Positions 13,107 to 23,446 of a DNA stretch of 64,000 bases are shown here, piece by piece. This DNA is from Armigeres subalbatus. Taxonomy: Eukaryota > Arthropoda > Insecta > Diptera > Culicidae. The notes under the pieces were generated by a model, which did not search any database, was not told the DNA's origin, and saw nothing but the letters and a program-made list of their open reading frames with translations. Position numbers and translations under genes: made by a program. The stretch's first letter is position 1. Every line of letters begins with the position of its first letter. The stretch is from NCBI RefSeq assembly GCF_024139115.2, contig NC_085140.1, positions 228,128,352 through 228,192,351 of the forward strand, written 5' to 3'.

Positions 13107-13545
13107 TAGGAAAAATGTTTATTTTGATTTTATGGAACTGGGAAAGATCATGTTAAATGATATAATCCGTAATTTTATACTTCTCATATCGTTGCTTTCT
13201 AAACTAATCTATAGCGTTTCATTCAAGAATAATTAAGCGTAAAATCCATCAAAGTTAATCAAATCAATTTCATTGTAACGTTTTAGAGAAGTTACGTGTG
13301 CTACATGTTTTACCATGGATCTATTGGGCATTTCAGTGAATCGAAATCTCTGCAGTCAATACACACGTAAAACAAGAAACAAAAGATATCCTCCGACAAA
13401 GCTTTGTTATTTTTATATGTATACAGTGACGTGAAAAAGTATTCACGATTAACAGATTCACAGGGAAGGAAAAGACTAAGAGAAAAAGAAAATTCATGGA
13501 AATCGCACACGGTGTGGTTCTATACCATGACGTATATTTTTGTTA

Positions 13546-13760
13546 TACAGTAGCCGTTCGATAACTGCAACATGTTTACTTTTCAATTAACATATGCCGT
13601 TCGATAACTGCAACGCATGCTAGAAGTCAAACAATTGTCAATCGACGTCAAATGCAGTAAAAGCGCATCTAAATTTGCAGCGCAATGCAGCTGTCATTGA
13701 GTTTGAAATCAGTTTGAAGTTTAGCGCTCCGATAACAGCAAAACTGTTTCAACTATCGAT
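13546..13760. repeat. Repeat with CAGTAGCCGTTCGATAAC termini-like motif
   Basis: The motif GCCGTTCGATAACTGCAAC occurs twice (13553 and 13598). Nearby, TTTGCAGCGC and GCGCTCCGATAACAGCAA look like degenerate reverse partners. CAGTA starts and GATAACTGCAA motifs are reminiscent of pogo-like MITE ends, but I cannot define the far end. Confidence 0.35.
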
Positions 13761-15470
13761 TTGCAGTTAAAAATCCCAAATTTATCCACCAGTTTTGATT
13801 AGGGATCCTATATTAAGAGATGTGCGAATACTTTTCCAGATGATTTAGCAACGCTGTTACTTTCGTAAACAAACGCTGCCAGCACTTGCAGCAGCACAAA
13901 ATGTTGGAGCACGAACATGACTTTGCGTATGATGGCACCTTTCGATTTTGTTATCTAACGTCCAACAATGCCTTATCACTAAAATAAAAATGCAATGCAA
14001 ATGAACATAATACCATTCATAAACTAGCCTACTTCTACTTGCCATTGTAAAATAAATTGTTTATTCGACAAAACTTTTCGTAAAATCTTTTTCATTACAA
14101 TCGCAAATAGGCGAATTTGAGTAAAGCTCGTCGATCATTTCGACATCTGGTGGTCGTCACAAGAACCACGAAAAAAGTGTCGTTGGCCAAAAAAGTGCAT
14201 TGGCAGCATACGGAGGTAGTACGGTTTTCGCGTTTTCTGGTTAATCCAATCATTTATGAAAGCTGAAATAGTCGCAAATTGGAAGAAAATTTTGTTTTCT
14301 TTGGGATGAGCTTCCATCCGGTGGGTGCTTGCATATAATTTTTCACATTAAACAGCACATCTCTTGCAGTGCCTCCACCGCACAATCTTGGTTATGAATT
14401 CCGGATTTTAATTCGTGACTTATTTGGGTGGGATTTGTCTTCAACAGCTGCTTAAAGACTGTAAGAATCCATTGCCAGTGGAAAACATGAGACAATATAC
14501 CAAAAAGTAAAGTAAATTTTATGGAGAAAATTTGATTTTGCATGTAAATAATCGCTTCTGACGACTTTTCTCCCAAACTCTCGCAGCGCACTCTACCACT
14601 GGATCCTTCTCGAATTCGCCTATACCTCTCAATCCGCAACGATAACAATGTTCATTTGGCTCAGATTCTGACATCTCTCAATGCTCGATTGGCTCAAGAT
14701 GGCCGCTTTCGCATATCTCTGAATGTAGGATCCCTAGTTGTGATGATTCCTTTCTCGATTCAATATGTTGAATTCGAATCAAAGTTGTAAATGCAGTGCT
14801 TATTGCCTACATTTCGGCGGTTAAAAGATTTGATGCAATTCTAGTAAGCTACTTAAAAGTTACTTTATTATGAGAGTAATGGGTTGCGCCACGGCTAAAA
14901 TGATTAATGATTCAATGTGTGAATGCAAACAGTGTTTTTGTTGATAAAAAAAATAAAAATATAATCCAAACTGCTTGATTTATTGAAAAACAAAAACAAT
15001 AGTGTCCAACTAGGAAATTTGCTCCGTCGAATGAAATCAGTTGCACTCGAATCTGTCAAGTCCTTCTATATGAAACGCATTTAACAAAAAAAAATATAGG
15101 CTACACACATACACACTTTTGGAGTTAAATTATAGCCTTCTGATACAACTTTGTTGTACGAGAAAGGCAAATATTGCAGTTAAATGACTTCCCGCGTATT
15201 TTTTCAAATCGTCGTATATAACATTTTGATCAAGCTGAGAAAATAAGCTTGGAAGTTTTCAGATTTTATTTTTATTCCTATTTTGAAACTAAACGTGTTT
15301 ATTGCAATAGAATTCATCTCAACGATACATCAAGAAAACGTTCGTCGTCACTGACTTTAAATTCTGCACTGCATGTAAACATTTCAGTTATTTTGATAAA
15401 AATATATGATACAACGTTCTGCAACATATAAATCACATATGTCATTTTGATAAGTCAGCATGACCCAATA
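13761..15470. other. Intergenic DNA, no supportable gene
   Basis: Minus-strand frames at 14135-14317 and 14343-14648 have no recognisable domain and no splice or start context that I would trust. I see no other structure. Confidence 0.35.
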
Positions 15471-15633
15471 AGCTAGACTTCACTAAGGTGGCTCTGATCA
15501 GCGCTGCGTTCCACCAGTTATCTGTTTCACTCTCCCGCAACGCAAATAGTGACGTCACTATTTGCGTTGCATAAGATTAGTGGAAGAGTGAAAGAGAGGA
15601 CTAGTGGCAGCGCCACCTTAATAAAGTCTAGCT
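15471..15633. mobile_element. Palindromic MITE, copy 1 of 2 (CRE-like centre)
   Basis: The ends are AGCTAGACTTCACTAAGGTGG and its near reverse complement CCACCTTAATAAAGTCTAGCT. The centre is a long perfect palindrome built on AATAGTGACGTCACTATT. A related copy lies at 28788-28975. Confidence 0.85.
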
Positions 15634-16324
15634 CCTTGAGCATGACCGACGTTACGCTACTTTCGTCGAAATGTTACGCTGCTCCGTACGCTGCATAGAG
15701 CAACGCAAAATGACCACCCTAAGAAATTATGACGTTTGAGCGGGTCGTAAATGAACGCAAAATGAACTTTTGTTCGGGTGAATATCAATTGTCAAAATCC
15801 ATTAAGTGAGTGAATTTGATGAGCTCTTGCGCAAGTCTATTATTGATATATACTAACGCAAAATGAACTCTCCCAAGAAATTATGACGATTGAGCGGGTC
15901 GCATAATGAACTCAAAATTAACTTTTGTTTGAGTGGACGGGCTCAAATAATCTCGAAATCCATCGGGTGAGTGAATTTGATGAACTCCTGCACAGGTCTA
16001 CGTCGAAATGTTGCGTCAAGTTGAAACGTTTCACGCACATGTGACAAAAAAAATGCAAAACTTTCAACACGACGTAACAACATTTGCTGCAGAAAAACAA
16101 CGTAAAATGGATTTCTCAACGAAAATTAGAATATACAAGCAACAAGTTTAATTTTGAAATCAGTACGTAAGACGTACGTTTTGAATTATTCAGTTGATTG
16201 AAAAAAGTTTTTGAAATACGATTCACTACTTAAAATCTAGCTGTCACTAACACTTCCTACTCTGATAAAAGACTAACTTTCCGTTTGCTAATCGAACCCT
16301 ATTTATTAATTAAATCTGTACGGG
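15634..16324. other. Intergenic DNA with an internal degenerate duplication
   Basis: Phrases such as AACGCAAAATGA, AAGAAATTATGACG and TTGAGCGGGTCG recur at about 15700-15760 and 15855-15930, so there is an old ~180 bp tandem duplication. No gene is seen. Confidence 0.4.
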
Positions 16325-16623
16325 CCCTCCTTAGCCGTGCAGTAAGACGCGCGACTACAAAGCAAGACCATGCTGAGGGTGGCTGGGTTCGATTCCCGGT
16401 GCCAGTCTAGGCAATTTTCGGATTGGAAATTGTTTCGACTTCCCTGGGCATAAAAGTATCATCGTGTTAGCCCTCATGATATACGAATGCAAAAATGGTA
16501 AACTGGCTTAGAAACCTCGCAGTTAATAACTGTGGAAGTGCTTAATGAACACTAAGCTGTGAGGCGGCTCTGTCCCAGTGTGGGGATGTAATGCCAATAA
16601 GAAGAAGAAGAAGAAGAAGAAGA
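16325..16623 (+). mobile_element. tRNA-derived SINE (Feilai-like), copy 1
   Basis: A pol III box A-like stretch (TTAGCCGTGCAGTAAGACGC) is followed by a box B-like GGTTCGATTCCCGG. Then comes a unique body and a terminal (GAA/AAG)n tail. The sequence matches 32018-32431 apart from a MITE inserted there. The Feilai name is from recall of Aedes SINEs and should be checked. The TSD is not clear for this copy. Confidence 0.8.
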
Positions 16624-16743
16624 CGCTGCAATACCTGGCCAACGGGGTCGAGCTCCTAGAAAACTGCTGACTACACCTTGGTAACAACGGTGATTTGATG
16701 GCGTGGCGATTCGGTGGCGCGATGATGTCTTAGCAAGGGCGGC

Positions 16744-17447
16744 TATGCTGACCTTGCTGATTGATCGGTAAGGTTCACGCGTACACTCCTGGTGCAATTG
16801 ATGAAAACTATAAGATAATTTCCTTTTAATGCTCTATTATGCGGTCCGCAATTCGTGGTTAAGTTCAGGTTTACTGCGTTGTTTACGAGTACTCTATTTT
16901 CTGATAAGAGTTGAAGATTCGTTTGATTTGTAGTTGTTGCGTTGCAATGGCTTACCATTCCCATAATTATCGGGTATACACAAGAGTCGTTGAATGGTTT
17001 TGCTTCGTATAGTTTTTTCTGTAAGATTCCTGAATTGCTGGTAGTAGATTCTCGAGTGCCAGGATAGCGGATTGTTTTCCATTATGGTATTTCCTCAAAA
17101 TGTCAGTAATGGTATTTTCGTCGAAGTTTTGTCTGCATATTATTATTCGTCGAAAATGTTCAGAAGGGGCTTCAGTAATGTCAGTAAATATTCGGGAGAT
17201 CTTGAAAATAATGTAATTTCTGTAATAGTTTATAGGCCGCTCCGTGCAGTGGATGAAGTAGTCATCTGATGTTTCCGCTGAATGGATAGTATCAACATCA
17301 TCTTCTTCCGTGTTGGATGGGTTGCTTTGGTTATCCTGTGGTTCATCTTCTGGAATGGGGGGAAGTATGTTATTGAAATTCATTTCTAAATTGTCCTCTA
17401 ATTTTCTGCTCAAAGCGTCGGCGATGACGTTAGTTTTACCCTGGGAG
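16744..17447 (-). pseudogene. Broken Ty3/gypsy (errantivirus-like) pol remnant, possible env tail
   Basis: Reading on the minus strand from 17447, the block GKTNVIADALSRK is the typical end of a Ty3/gypsy RNase H domain. It continues into an acidic 148-codon frame (16967-17413) resembling the linker that follows RNase H in gypsy pol. The integrase that should follow is absent. The frames at 16894-17082 and 16743-16964 overlap out of register. The last has several NxT/S sites and Cys residues and might be an envelope tail; that part is weak. It is an old, deleted endogenous element that cannot encode a complete protein. Confidence 0.6.
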
Positions 17448-17785
17448 TTTTACCTTGTTTGTATTTGATAGTAGGGGAAACTGGACACACACAGACACGG
17501 TTCACGCATAACTATATACATGTTTGTTTTTTGTAAGGCTGTAGTATGATTAAGGTAAAAGGTTTTTTTTAGTAAAGTGATATACAGCAGCTACAACGGG
17601 TAGTAGCTCAACCCACTGCAACAAGATTCGTATTAAATAAAGAGGAGGTTTCGAAAAGTGTGGCGATTAATTTTGGTAGATTGAGGTGAAAATATGGCAC
17701 GATACCAGCAATACTCTATTAGAATACCGCATAGCTTCAGAGTTTGTTTAGTATAATCAATTTATGTATTTTTCTTTCAATTTAG
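17448..17785 (+). other. Sequence upstream of the first coding exon of hts (probable 5' UTR intron)
   Basis: The sequence immediately before the hts start codon ends in TTTTTCTTTCAATTTAG, a good 3' splice site at 17785. The coding exon therefore probably has a spliced 5' UTR whose earlier exon and promoter lie upstream and are not identifiable here. No TATA or initiator motif can be supported. Confidence 0.45.
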
Positions 17786-18372
17786 GAAATATAAAATGGC
17801 GGAAACCGAGACAGCTCCCCACACAAACGGTATTGATACTATAGCCGAAGAAGACGAATACAACAAAACACGGCCAGCCGATATAGAAGCAGACATGCGC
17901 GAAATGGAGCGCCGCAAACGGGTTGAGGTCATGATGAGCTCCCGTTTATTCCGCGAAGAGTTGGAGCGGATTGTGGACAGTCAAATGCGTGACGGTGGGT
18001 CCCACAACATTTTGCAGCAATTGTCTGACATTATGGGAATGCCCGCCGCTCGCGTAGGTAGTGTGTTCAAGAGCTCTAACTGTGTAGTGCCGATCAATGA
18101 CATCCGTGGTATGGAAGCTATGGGATACGAAAAAGGCGAAAAAATCCTTCGCTGCAAACTAGCCGCGGCATTTAGACTGGTGGACCTTTATGGCTGGGCA
18201 CAAGGTATCAACAGTCTGATAACAGCCCGCCTGAATGCCGACCAAGAATTGTTTTTGGTCAATCCTTTTGGTGTATTGAATCATGAGATCACGGCATCTT
18301 CTTTAAACAAGGTGAACATGCAAGGTCAAATTGTTGAACAGGGGACTACTAACTTCGGCGTGAACACTAGTC
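17786..18372 (+). CDS. hts: hts exon A: start codon, N-terminal segment and start of adducin head
   Basis: The ATG at 17796 sits in a good insect context (AAAATGG) 10 nt after a 3' splice site. The exon encodes 192 residues and ends in a strong donor (C|GTAAGT at 18373). Residues 1-40 are acidic and polar. Residues ~30-65 are helical with an EMERRKRVEVMMSSRLFREE stretch, and residues ~96-192 begin the class II aldolase-like head (VVPINDIRGMEAMGYEKGEK, then LYGWAQ and ITAR). Family knowledge: adducin keeps the aldolase fold but lacks the catalytic metal site and is not thought to be an enzyme. The product is cytoplasmic and has no signal peptide. Translation beyond 18372 reaches a stop 5 codons later, confirming that the splice is needed. 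Confidence 0.97.
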
Positions 18373-18656
18373 GTAAGTATATGTAACTCATATTATGGAG
18401 AAATTCAAACATGTCGAAACCAATTTTAAGGTTTTTCAACTTTTTCGCTCTATTATGCTAGTAGTACACTGAATTCTAGTTTTTTTTCACTATTTACTAA
18501 TGTTTATCGTATTTATATTTGAAATATTTAGAATATTTTGGAACATGTTGTCATGTAAAAACAGAATTCCGTTTACCTATATCGATTATATGCAATGTTC
18601 GTCATTTTTTATTAAACCATACGTGTGTGTAAAAATTTGTTTTTTTCCTATTTCAG

Positions 18657-18824
18657 AATTCACACTTCACTCCGTGATTCATGCTGCAAGACCTGATATT
18701 AGATGTGCAATATACGTCGGTTGCAACGCAGTAGTTGCAATTTCTGCATTAAAACAAGGGTTACTACCCTTAACTAAGGACAGCGCTTTGCTCGGAGAAA
18801 TATCCGTTCATACGTACGCCGGAG
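18657..18824 (+). CDS. hts: hts exon B: adducin head continued
   Basis: The acceptor TTTTTTCCTATTTCAG ends at 18656. The single base C carried from exon A completes a Gln codon, giving the adducin block QFTLHSVIHAARPDIRC, then AVVAISALKQGLLPLTKD. The exon is 168 nt, phase 1 at both ends, and ends at G|GTATGA (18825). The following intron is only 75 nt and is itself open in frame (see findings). This is the middle of the aldolase-like domain. Confidence 0.96.
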
Positions 18825-18899
18825 GTATGACTATTCAAATGAGAATAAATAACCGCAACATGATAGAGGTAATATTATTACATTGCTCTAATTTTTCAG

Positions 18900-19195
18900 C
18901 TCTTAACGAACCCGAAGAAAAGGACAAGCTGCTACGAAGCCTTGGGCCAGTATCAAAAGTTTTATTACTGTCAAATCATGGCGCTATATGCTGTGGGGAA
19001 ACTGTCGAGGAAGCATTTTACGCTGTCACTCACATTGTGTCCGCATGTGAGGCGCAGCTCAAACTACTGCCAGTGGGTTTGGATAATTTGGTTGTAATCC
19101 CCGAAGAAACGCGTAAGGCTATATACGACGCATCACGGAAACCTCCAGAGGGCATTGCGTCCAATACATCTTCAGATAATAAGGAGCGTTCACAG
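18900..19195 (+). CDS. hts: hts exon C: adducin head, end of aldolase-like domain
   Basis: The acceptor ATTTTTCAG ends at 18899. The exon encodes ALNEPEEKDKLLRSLGPVSK, then SNHGAICCGETVEEAFYAV and PVGLDNLVVIPEE, all hallmark adducin stretches. The segment after IYDASRKPPEGIAS is low-complexity and marks the exit from the head. The donor is CAG|GTAATA at 19196. The length is 296 nt, bringing the running CDS to exactly 347 codons. Confidence 0.96.
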
Positions 19196-19254
19196 GTAAT
19201 ATTGATTTTTCGTTGACGTAGTATATTTAGCATTACATGTGTTTATTTAACCAG

Positions 19255-19454
19255 GCTCCTAAGTGGCGAGTGGGTGGCGCAGAGTTTGAAGCGTTGATGC
19301 GCATGTTGGATAATGCCGGTTTTAGAACCGGATATATCTACAGAAATCCGTTGGTAAAGAACGATCTCCCCAAACCTAAGAATGACGTCGAGGTTCCACC
19401 AGCAGTCTCCTCCTTAGGTTATTTAATCGAAGAGGAGGAACTATTCAAACAAGG
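19255..19454 (+). CDS. hts: hts exon D: neck region
   Basis: The acceptor TTTAACCAG ends at 19254, after a 59-nt intron. The exon starts in phase 0 with APKWRVGGAEFEALMRMLDN, then TGYIYRNPLVK and PPAVSSLGYLIEEEELF, strongly conserved in adducins. It ends after FKQG at a GG|GTATAA donor (19455) with two bases carried over. Reading through the donor gives a stop 13 codons on. Confidence 0.95.
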
Positions 19455-19513
19455 GTATAATTGGTATTCCTGTATTTTTGATGTAGATTATTGACGTATG
19501 TTATTTTCGACAG

Positions 19514-19637
19514 AATCTGGAAAAAAGGAGATTTTCGTAAAGGAGGTGATCGCTCCAGGTGGCTTAATTCACCAAATGTTTACCAAAAGGTAGAAGTCCT
19601 GGAAACTGGCACACCAGACCCGAAGAAAATCACAAAG
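19514..19637 (+). CDS. hts: hts exon E: neck, WKKGD..GGDRSRW block
   Basis: The acceptor TTTTCGACAG ends at 19513. The carried GG plus A gives Gly, followed by IWKKGDFRKGGDRSRWLNS and PNVYQKVEVLETGTPDPKK. It ends in phase 0 after ITK at AAG|GTAGAG (19638). The next intron is 7.46 kb to the candidate microexon, or 8.2 kb if that is skipped. If the intron is retained the frame runs VEIIKFEDN and stops at 19665-19667. Confidence 0.95.
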
Positions 19638-19722
19638 GTAGAGATTATAAAATTCGAAGACAATTAATCCTTTTAAACTAAATTTATGCTATACACGAAC
19701 ACACAGAGAATATTCTATACCT

Positions 19723-19728
19723 TTATTA
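19723..19728 (-). terminator. Candidate poly(A) signal of the antisense nested gene
   Basis: TTTATT on the + strand is AATAAA on the minus strand, 230 nt downstream of the minus-strand stop at 19958-19960. Confidence 0.4.
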
Positions 19729-19957
19729 ATATTATAAAAAATGAAGCACAAACAGGTAAAGTGCTTGTCTAAGGTTAAGAAAATTAGCATTGAAGGATAT
19801 AGATTCTTCTATATAAATAATAGCATAGAGCAGACATAAAAAGGGATGTTTGTATTTGAAATGATCGGTAGATTATTGTGATCAAAAGACGGTGTACTCT
19901 CACATGAATTTATATTTGGCTACATACTGATCATCTTTCAATTGTGGCTTGACTATG

Positions 19958-20065
19958 TTACATAACACAACCGAAGTGCACTTGATCATCTATCTGAATT
20001 TCTTCAATGAACGTCCTTTCGTCCTTTTTGACGGCACACATTTCGGTAGGGTAGCAGTCACGACT
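19958..20065 (-). CDS. Candidate 3' terminal exon of an unrecognised antisense gene nested in hts intron 5
   Basis: On the minus strand a 3' splice site (CTTGTATGCAG) at 20066-20076 is followed by an open frame of 35 codons and TAA. The frame includes RDCYPTEMCAVKKDERTFIE and EIQIDDQVHFGCVM. The composition looks protein-like (Cys residues, acidic and hydrophobic alternation). A minus-strand AATAAA lies 230 nt further on. The exon is 108 nt including the stop, phase 0. I could not identify upstream exons in the rest of the intron and do not recognise the family. A chance combination is possible. Confidence 0.4.
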   Translation of the reverse strand, partial: SRDCYPTEMCAVKKDERTFIEEIQIDDQVHFGCVM

Positions 20066-20607
20066 CTGCATACAAGAAATTGAAATGATTCAGTTGTAAT
20101 AAAATGGAAGTTTCAGAATTTCATCTGTATAAAAATGCTAATGAGCGCAAACTAAGTGTAGACGATAATCTTTTTGTTTATGCTGATTTTTTTAATTCAT
20201 TTCATCTGACATTTGGTGGTCTTAATGAATATAGTAAATGAACTGTTTGTTTGAGAAACTGCATATGATACATTTGGGAATGAGATTTTTATATATTCTG
20301 AATCCTCGTCTAAAAATACGTATTCTGGCAAAAAATACAAAAAAAATTGTACAGGAATGTATGAAAATTTGTTTGAGAAACTACATATGTGCACGCAGTT
20401 CGAAGAGCAATTATGGAGTACTGCTTACAGTTTTTGCACTGAAAGTGCCCCAGGGTGTTGAGTGTTGCCAAAAACTAATGATTTGTATCTAAGAAATCGA
20501 AAGAATCGGTGCCAATTTGTTCAAAACCAGTTTTTTGCTCAGTTCAATCTAAGTTAATTGTCTATATTCCAGGCATTAAACCACCCGACTTGGACATTAA
20601 TTTACAA

Positions 20608-20785
20608 TGTTGTGAAAACTCATATGTGAATATGTACATTATGTGGAAGATATTGATTTGAAAAATGCATTGGAGATAACTTTCCCTTCGATGGGAATCG
20701 AACCCACGACCCTCTTCCTCCAATACATTTTTCAAATCAATATCTGCAAGTTAATGTACATATTCACATATGAGTTTTCACAACA
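20608..20785. mobile_element. Inverted-repeat element with tRNA-like box B in the loop
   Basis: TGTTGTGAAAACTCATATGT at the left matches the reverse complement of the right end, and TGATTTGAAAAATGCATTGG matches TACATTTTTCAAATCA inward. The central loop carries GGGAATCGAACCCACGACC, the reverse of a pol III box B consensus. No ORF is present. Confidence 0.7.
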
Positions 20786-21872
20786 ATTTTTGTTGTTTTC
20801 TTAAAATTGTGTGAAATGGATATATGCAGTTTCTCAATCATTTGTCAAATATTTAAACCTCTGTTCAGAATTCAGAATAATAGCAGTGGAGGCCGTTTTT
20901 CATACATTTTTTTATAATAATACTGAACACAGCTGTAAAGAAGTACATTGAACGATTACAATCTTATTATAATTGATTCTTTACCATTGTTTTTCTCTCA
21001 AACACCTAAATTTACCATTATTTTGTGTCATTCCTGGTTTTCTCATACATTTTATCGATTTCCAACTACCATTTTTTCACGAGCTCAAGGTGAAAATGTT
21101 AAATGAAGAGTAGCGGGTTTAATAGTACTTAGAATTTCATAGAAATAAACAGTGAGTACCATATTAATAGATGATCAGCAGATCTGAATATCATTGTTCC
21201 GTTCATGCTCCAACACGGAAAAAATGAAAACTGCTTTTCGAAGATTTGTTTATCTGAAAACAGAAAGTAGCTCTGAAATCGGATTTTAATCATTGTTGGT
21301 AAAATCATACTCAAATCCTAATTCTCGAGCTTTCATGCGTGAGAAAACTTGTCGCATCGCGATTGAGTTGAAATGTATTTTATTATTTAATACACGCCTT
21401 AATTCTAATGTGCTAAGTTGTGTAAGCATCAATATAAATCATCTTCTGCTTATGTCTGCTCAATAATTGAAAAATCAGCTTTAATCGACCCTGTAGGCAT
21501 TCCTAAATCACAGTTTAAATCAAGCTCAGACATTCCGATGTTGTATTTTCTGGTTAGGTTCAATATAAAAATAACACGTTTGCTTATTTTTGTTTGGGTT
21601 TCGCTAACTGCTAGTGTTTAATTCGAATAGAAAATGCTTTTCACATACAAATTAGATCCTCCCTAGCAAGCTTCTTGTCGCTATTCATATTTATGGCCGT
21701 GCGAAACCTTTGGTTTAATGTCATTCGACTTTCTTTCGAAAGTATTTTGGGACATGTGTATGATTACGCAAACTTTACAACTAGTGGCTCGTTTGAGACT
21801 AAGAATATAGAACTCATGTGACCAACGGACTACAAAATTTACCATATTATCACAAAAATTTCCGTGTTAGTA

Positions 21873-21993
21873 GGGTAATTCGTCAAATGTTGAACGGCTA
21901 ATTTCTTCGCCTATTGTTGAACGCACGTGCATTTCTTATGGGAGTTCAACAATAGGCGACAAAATTAGTTGTTCAACATTTGGCGGTTTCCCC
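21873..21993. mobile_element. Short inverted-repeat element
   Basis: The left arm CGTCAAATGTTGAACGGCTA and then CGCCTATTGTTGAAC pairs with the right arm GTTCAACAATAGGCGACAAA and then GTTCAACATTTGGCG. The loop is about 20 nt. Confidence 0.75.
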
Positions 21994-22599
21994 TATAATA
22001 GATACATAATAATTAATGTAGGACGGGGCAAGTAATGTATCCTAAGAACCATAGTCCTTTCATCTTATATTGTCCGGATATCAAAAAGACTTAATTAAGA
22101 GAATAATTCTTTTCTGGGATTGATCAGTTGTTCTACGCATAACTACACCATGTTACCTTTGGTAGAAATAATCAAAACTATCATCAATTTGTCCAAGTAT
22201 TTGTCCAGTATCGGCGTGATCTGAAAATTTTACCAACATTTTCGGCATTTAATAATCGTAAGCAACACTTTTCCAGAGCATAATACGGATTACTGCTTAT
22301 GTAAAAGTTTTTTAGTATCCATTATCATCAAATGACAACTTCAATATTTTCAGTGGGGCAGATTGACTCGATTTAGGATTTTTCATCAAAGGTAACATGG
22401 GACAATTATGCGTATAATGGCAGAATATTCCATAATATGTAAATTTTATTTAAAAAAATAAGATCCAACTGGAATAGCATTTTGATGATGCATTTTACAC
22501 AGCTATGCAAAAAAAACGTGGTCTCCAACGGCAACTGAACAAAAATGAAGCGATTTGTTATAGCTTGTTGATTACTTAGGAGGGTATGTCTTGTTTCCC

Positions 22600-22790
22600 G
22601 ACTTAAATTCAAATTAAACAGTGACAGTTCAAAAATTATCAAATAACCCTGCTCACAGAGCAAGATTAAATTTGACAGATATCGTATAATGTTTGATAAT
22701 TTTTTTAATGGTGTTGTTAGGTAGCCCCAACTATTCTTATAACCGGGTGGGTTTTTAATTTCCGAACTGTCATTTTTTTAAATTAAATTT
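22600..22790. mobile_element. MITE of the GGGTCTGTCTCA family, degraded copy
   Basis: It shares CAGTTCAAAAATTATCAAAT, AACCCTGCTC-CAGAGCAAGATT and CCGAACTGTCA with the complete copy at 36582-36811. Its ends are eroded. Confidence 0.65.
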
Positions 22791-23446
22791 AGTTCGTAAA
22801 ATAAGACACAGCCTCAGAGCTAATTCTGCATACCATAGCATAAACTATGTATCTAAATGTGCCTCTTGGAGTTTTCTTTGAAATAGAGCTGTACCAGCCT
22901 TGCACGGGGGAAAAAGTTGTCGAATTCTACGAATTCCCCCCAAGATTGTGCCTTCGGGTGAAAAAATTAATCACTGACAATTTCAGCTCAATCGCGTGTT
23001 GCATAAGCTGACACATTTGATTTTAAGTTTGTATGGTGGTTGCAGCCAAAATGCATACGTCACTCATTCGTTCAGAAAATTAATTCGGTAAACCCGATTG
23101 GGCTCAGAATTGCTACAAAGGCAATTGATATGTCAAAATAAATCCTGAAGGGTACCCCGTAGAATTCTACAGCCTTCTGTTTACTGTACCTTCAATGGAG
23201 GGGACTATAGGCCTAGGGGTGCGATTATGCTATTGCTCTCACGAACAGTCTGTAAGTCGGATAAAGCAATCGTTTAAAAAGGTCTTAGGGTAAGGCGGAG
23301 CAAGAAGGGCCACGGGGTGATATGGGTCAGAGTCGTTTTTGAGCTATGTGGAGATTATGCCTTTGTAGGAGGTTTAATTTGGTTCTACTTTATTGTCACT
23401 CGATTTGATGATAAAGCTTCATTTTGGTAGAATATGGCATATATAT

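Noticed and set aside
13857..14648. Series of minus-strand frames as a gene
   Set aside because: Three unrelated frames without splice signals that join them and without known motifs.
16325..16400. Functional tRNA gene at the SINE head
   Set aside because: Box A and box B are present, but the sequence does not fold as a tRNA and is followed by a SINE body repeated at 32018.
18373..18656. Extension of the frame upstream of hts exon B (start at about 18500)
   Set aside because: This is intron sequence. The true exon begins at the acceptor at 18657, where adducin similarity and phase agree.
20694..20711. tRNA gene suggested by GGGAATCGAACCCACGA
   Set aside because: Only a T-arm-like stretch is present, inside an inverted repeat. 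No acceptor stem, anticodon arm or cloverleaf can be built.
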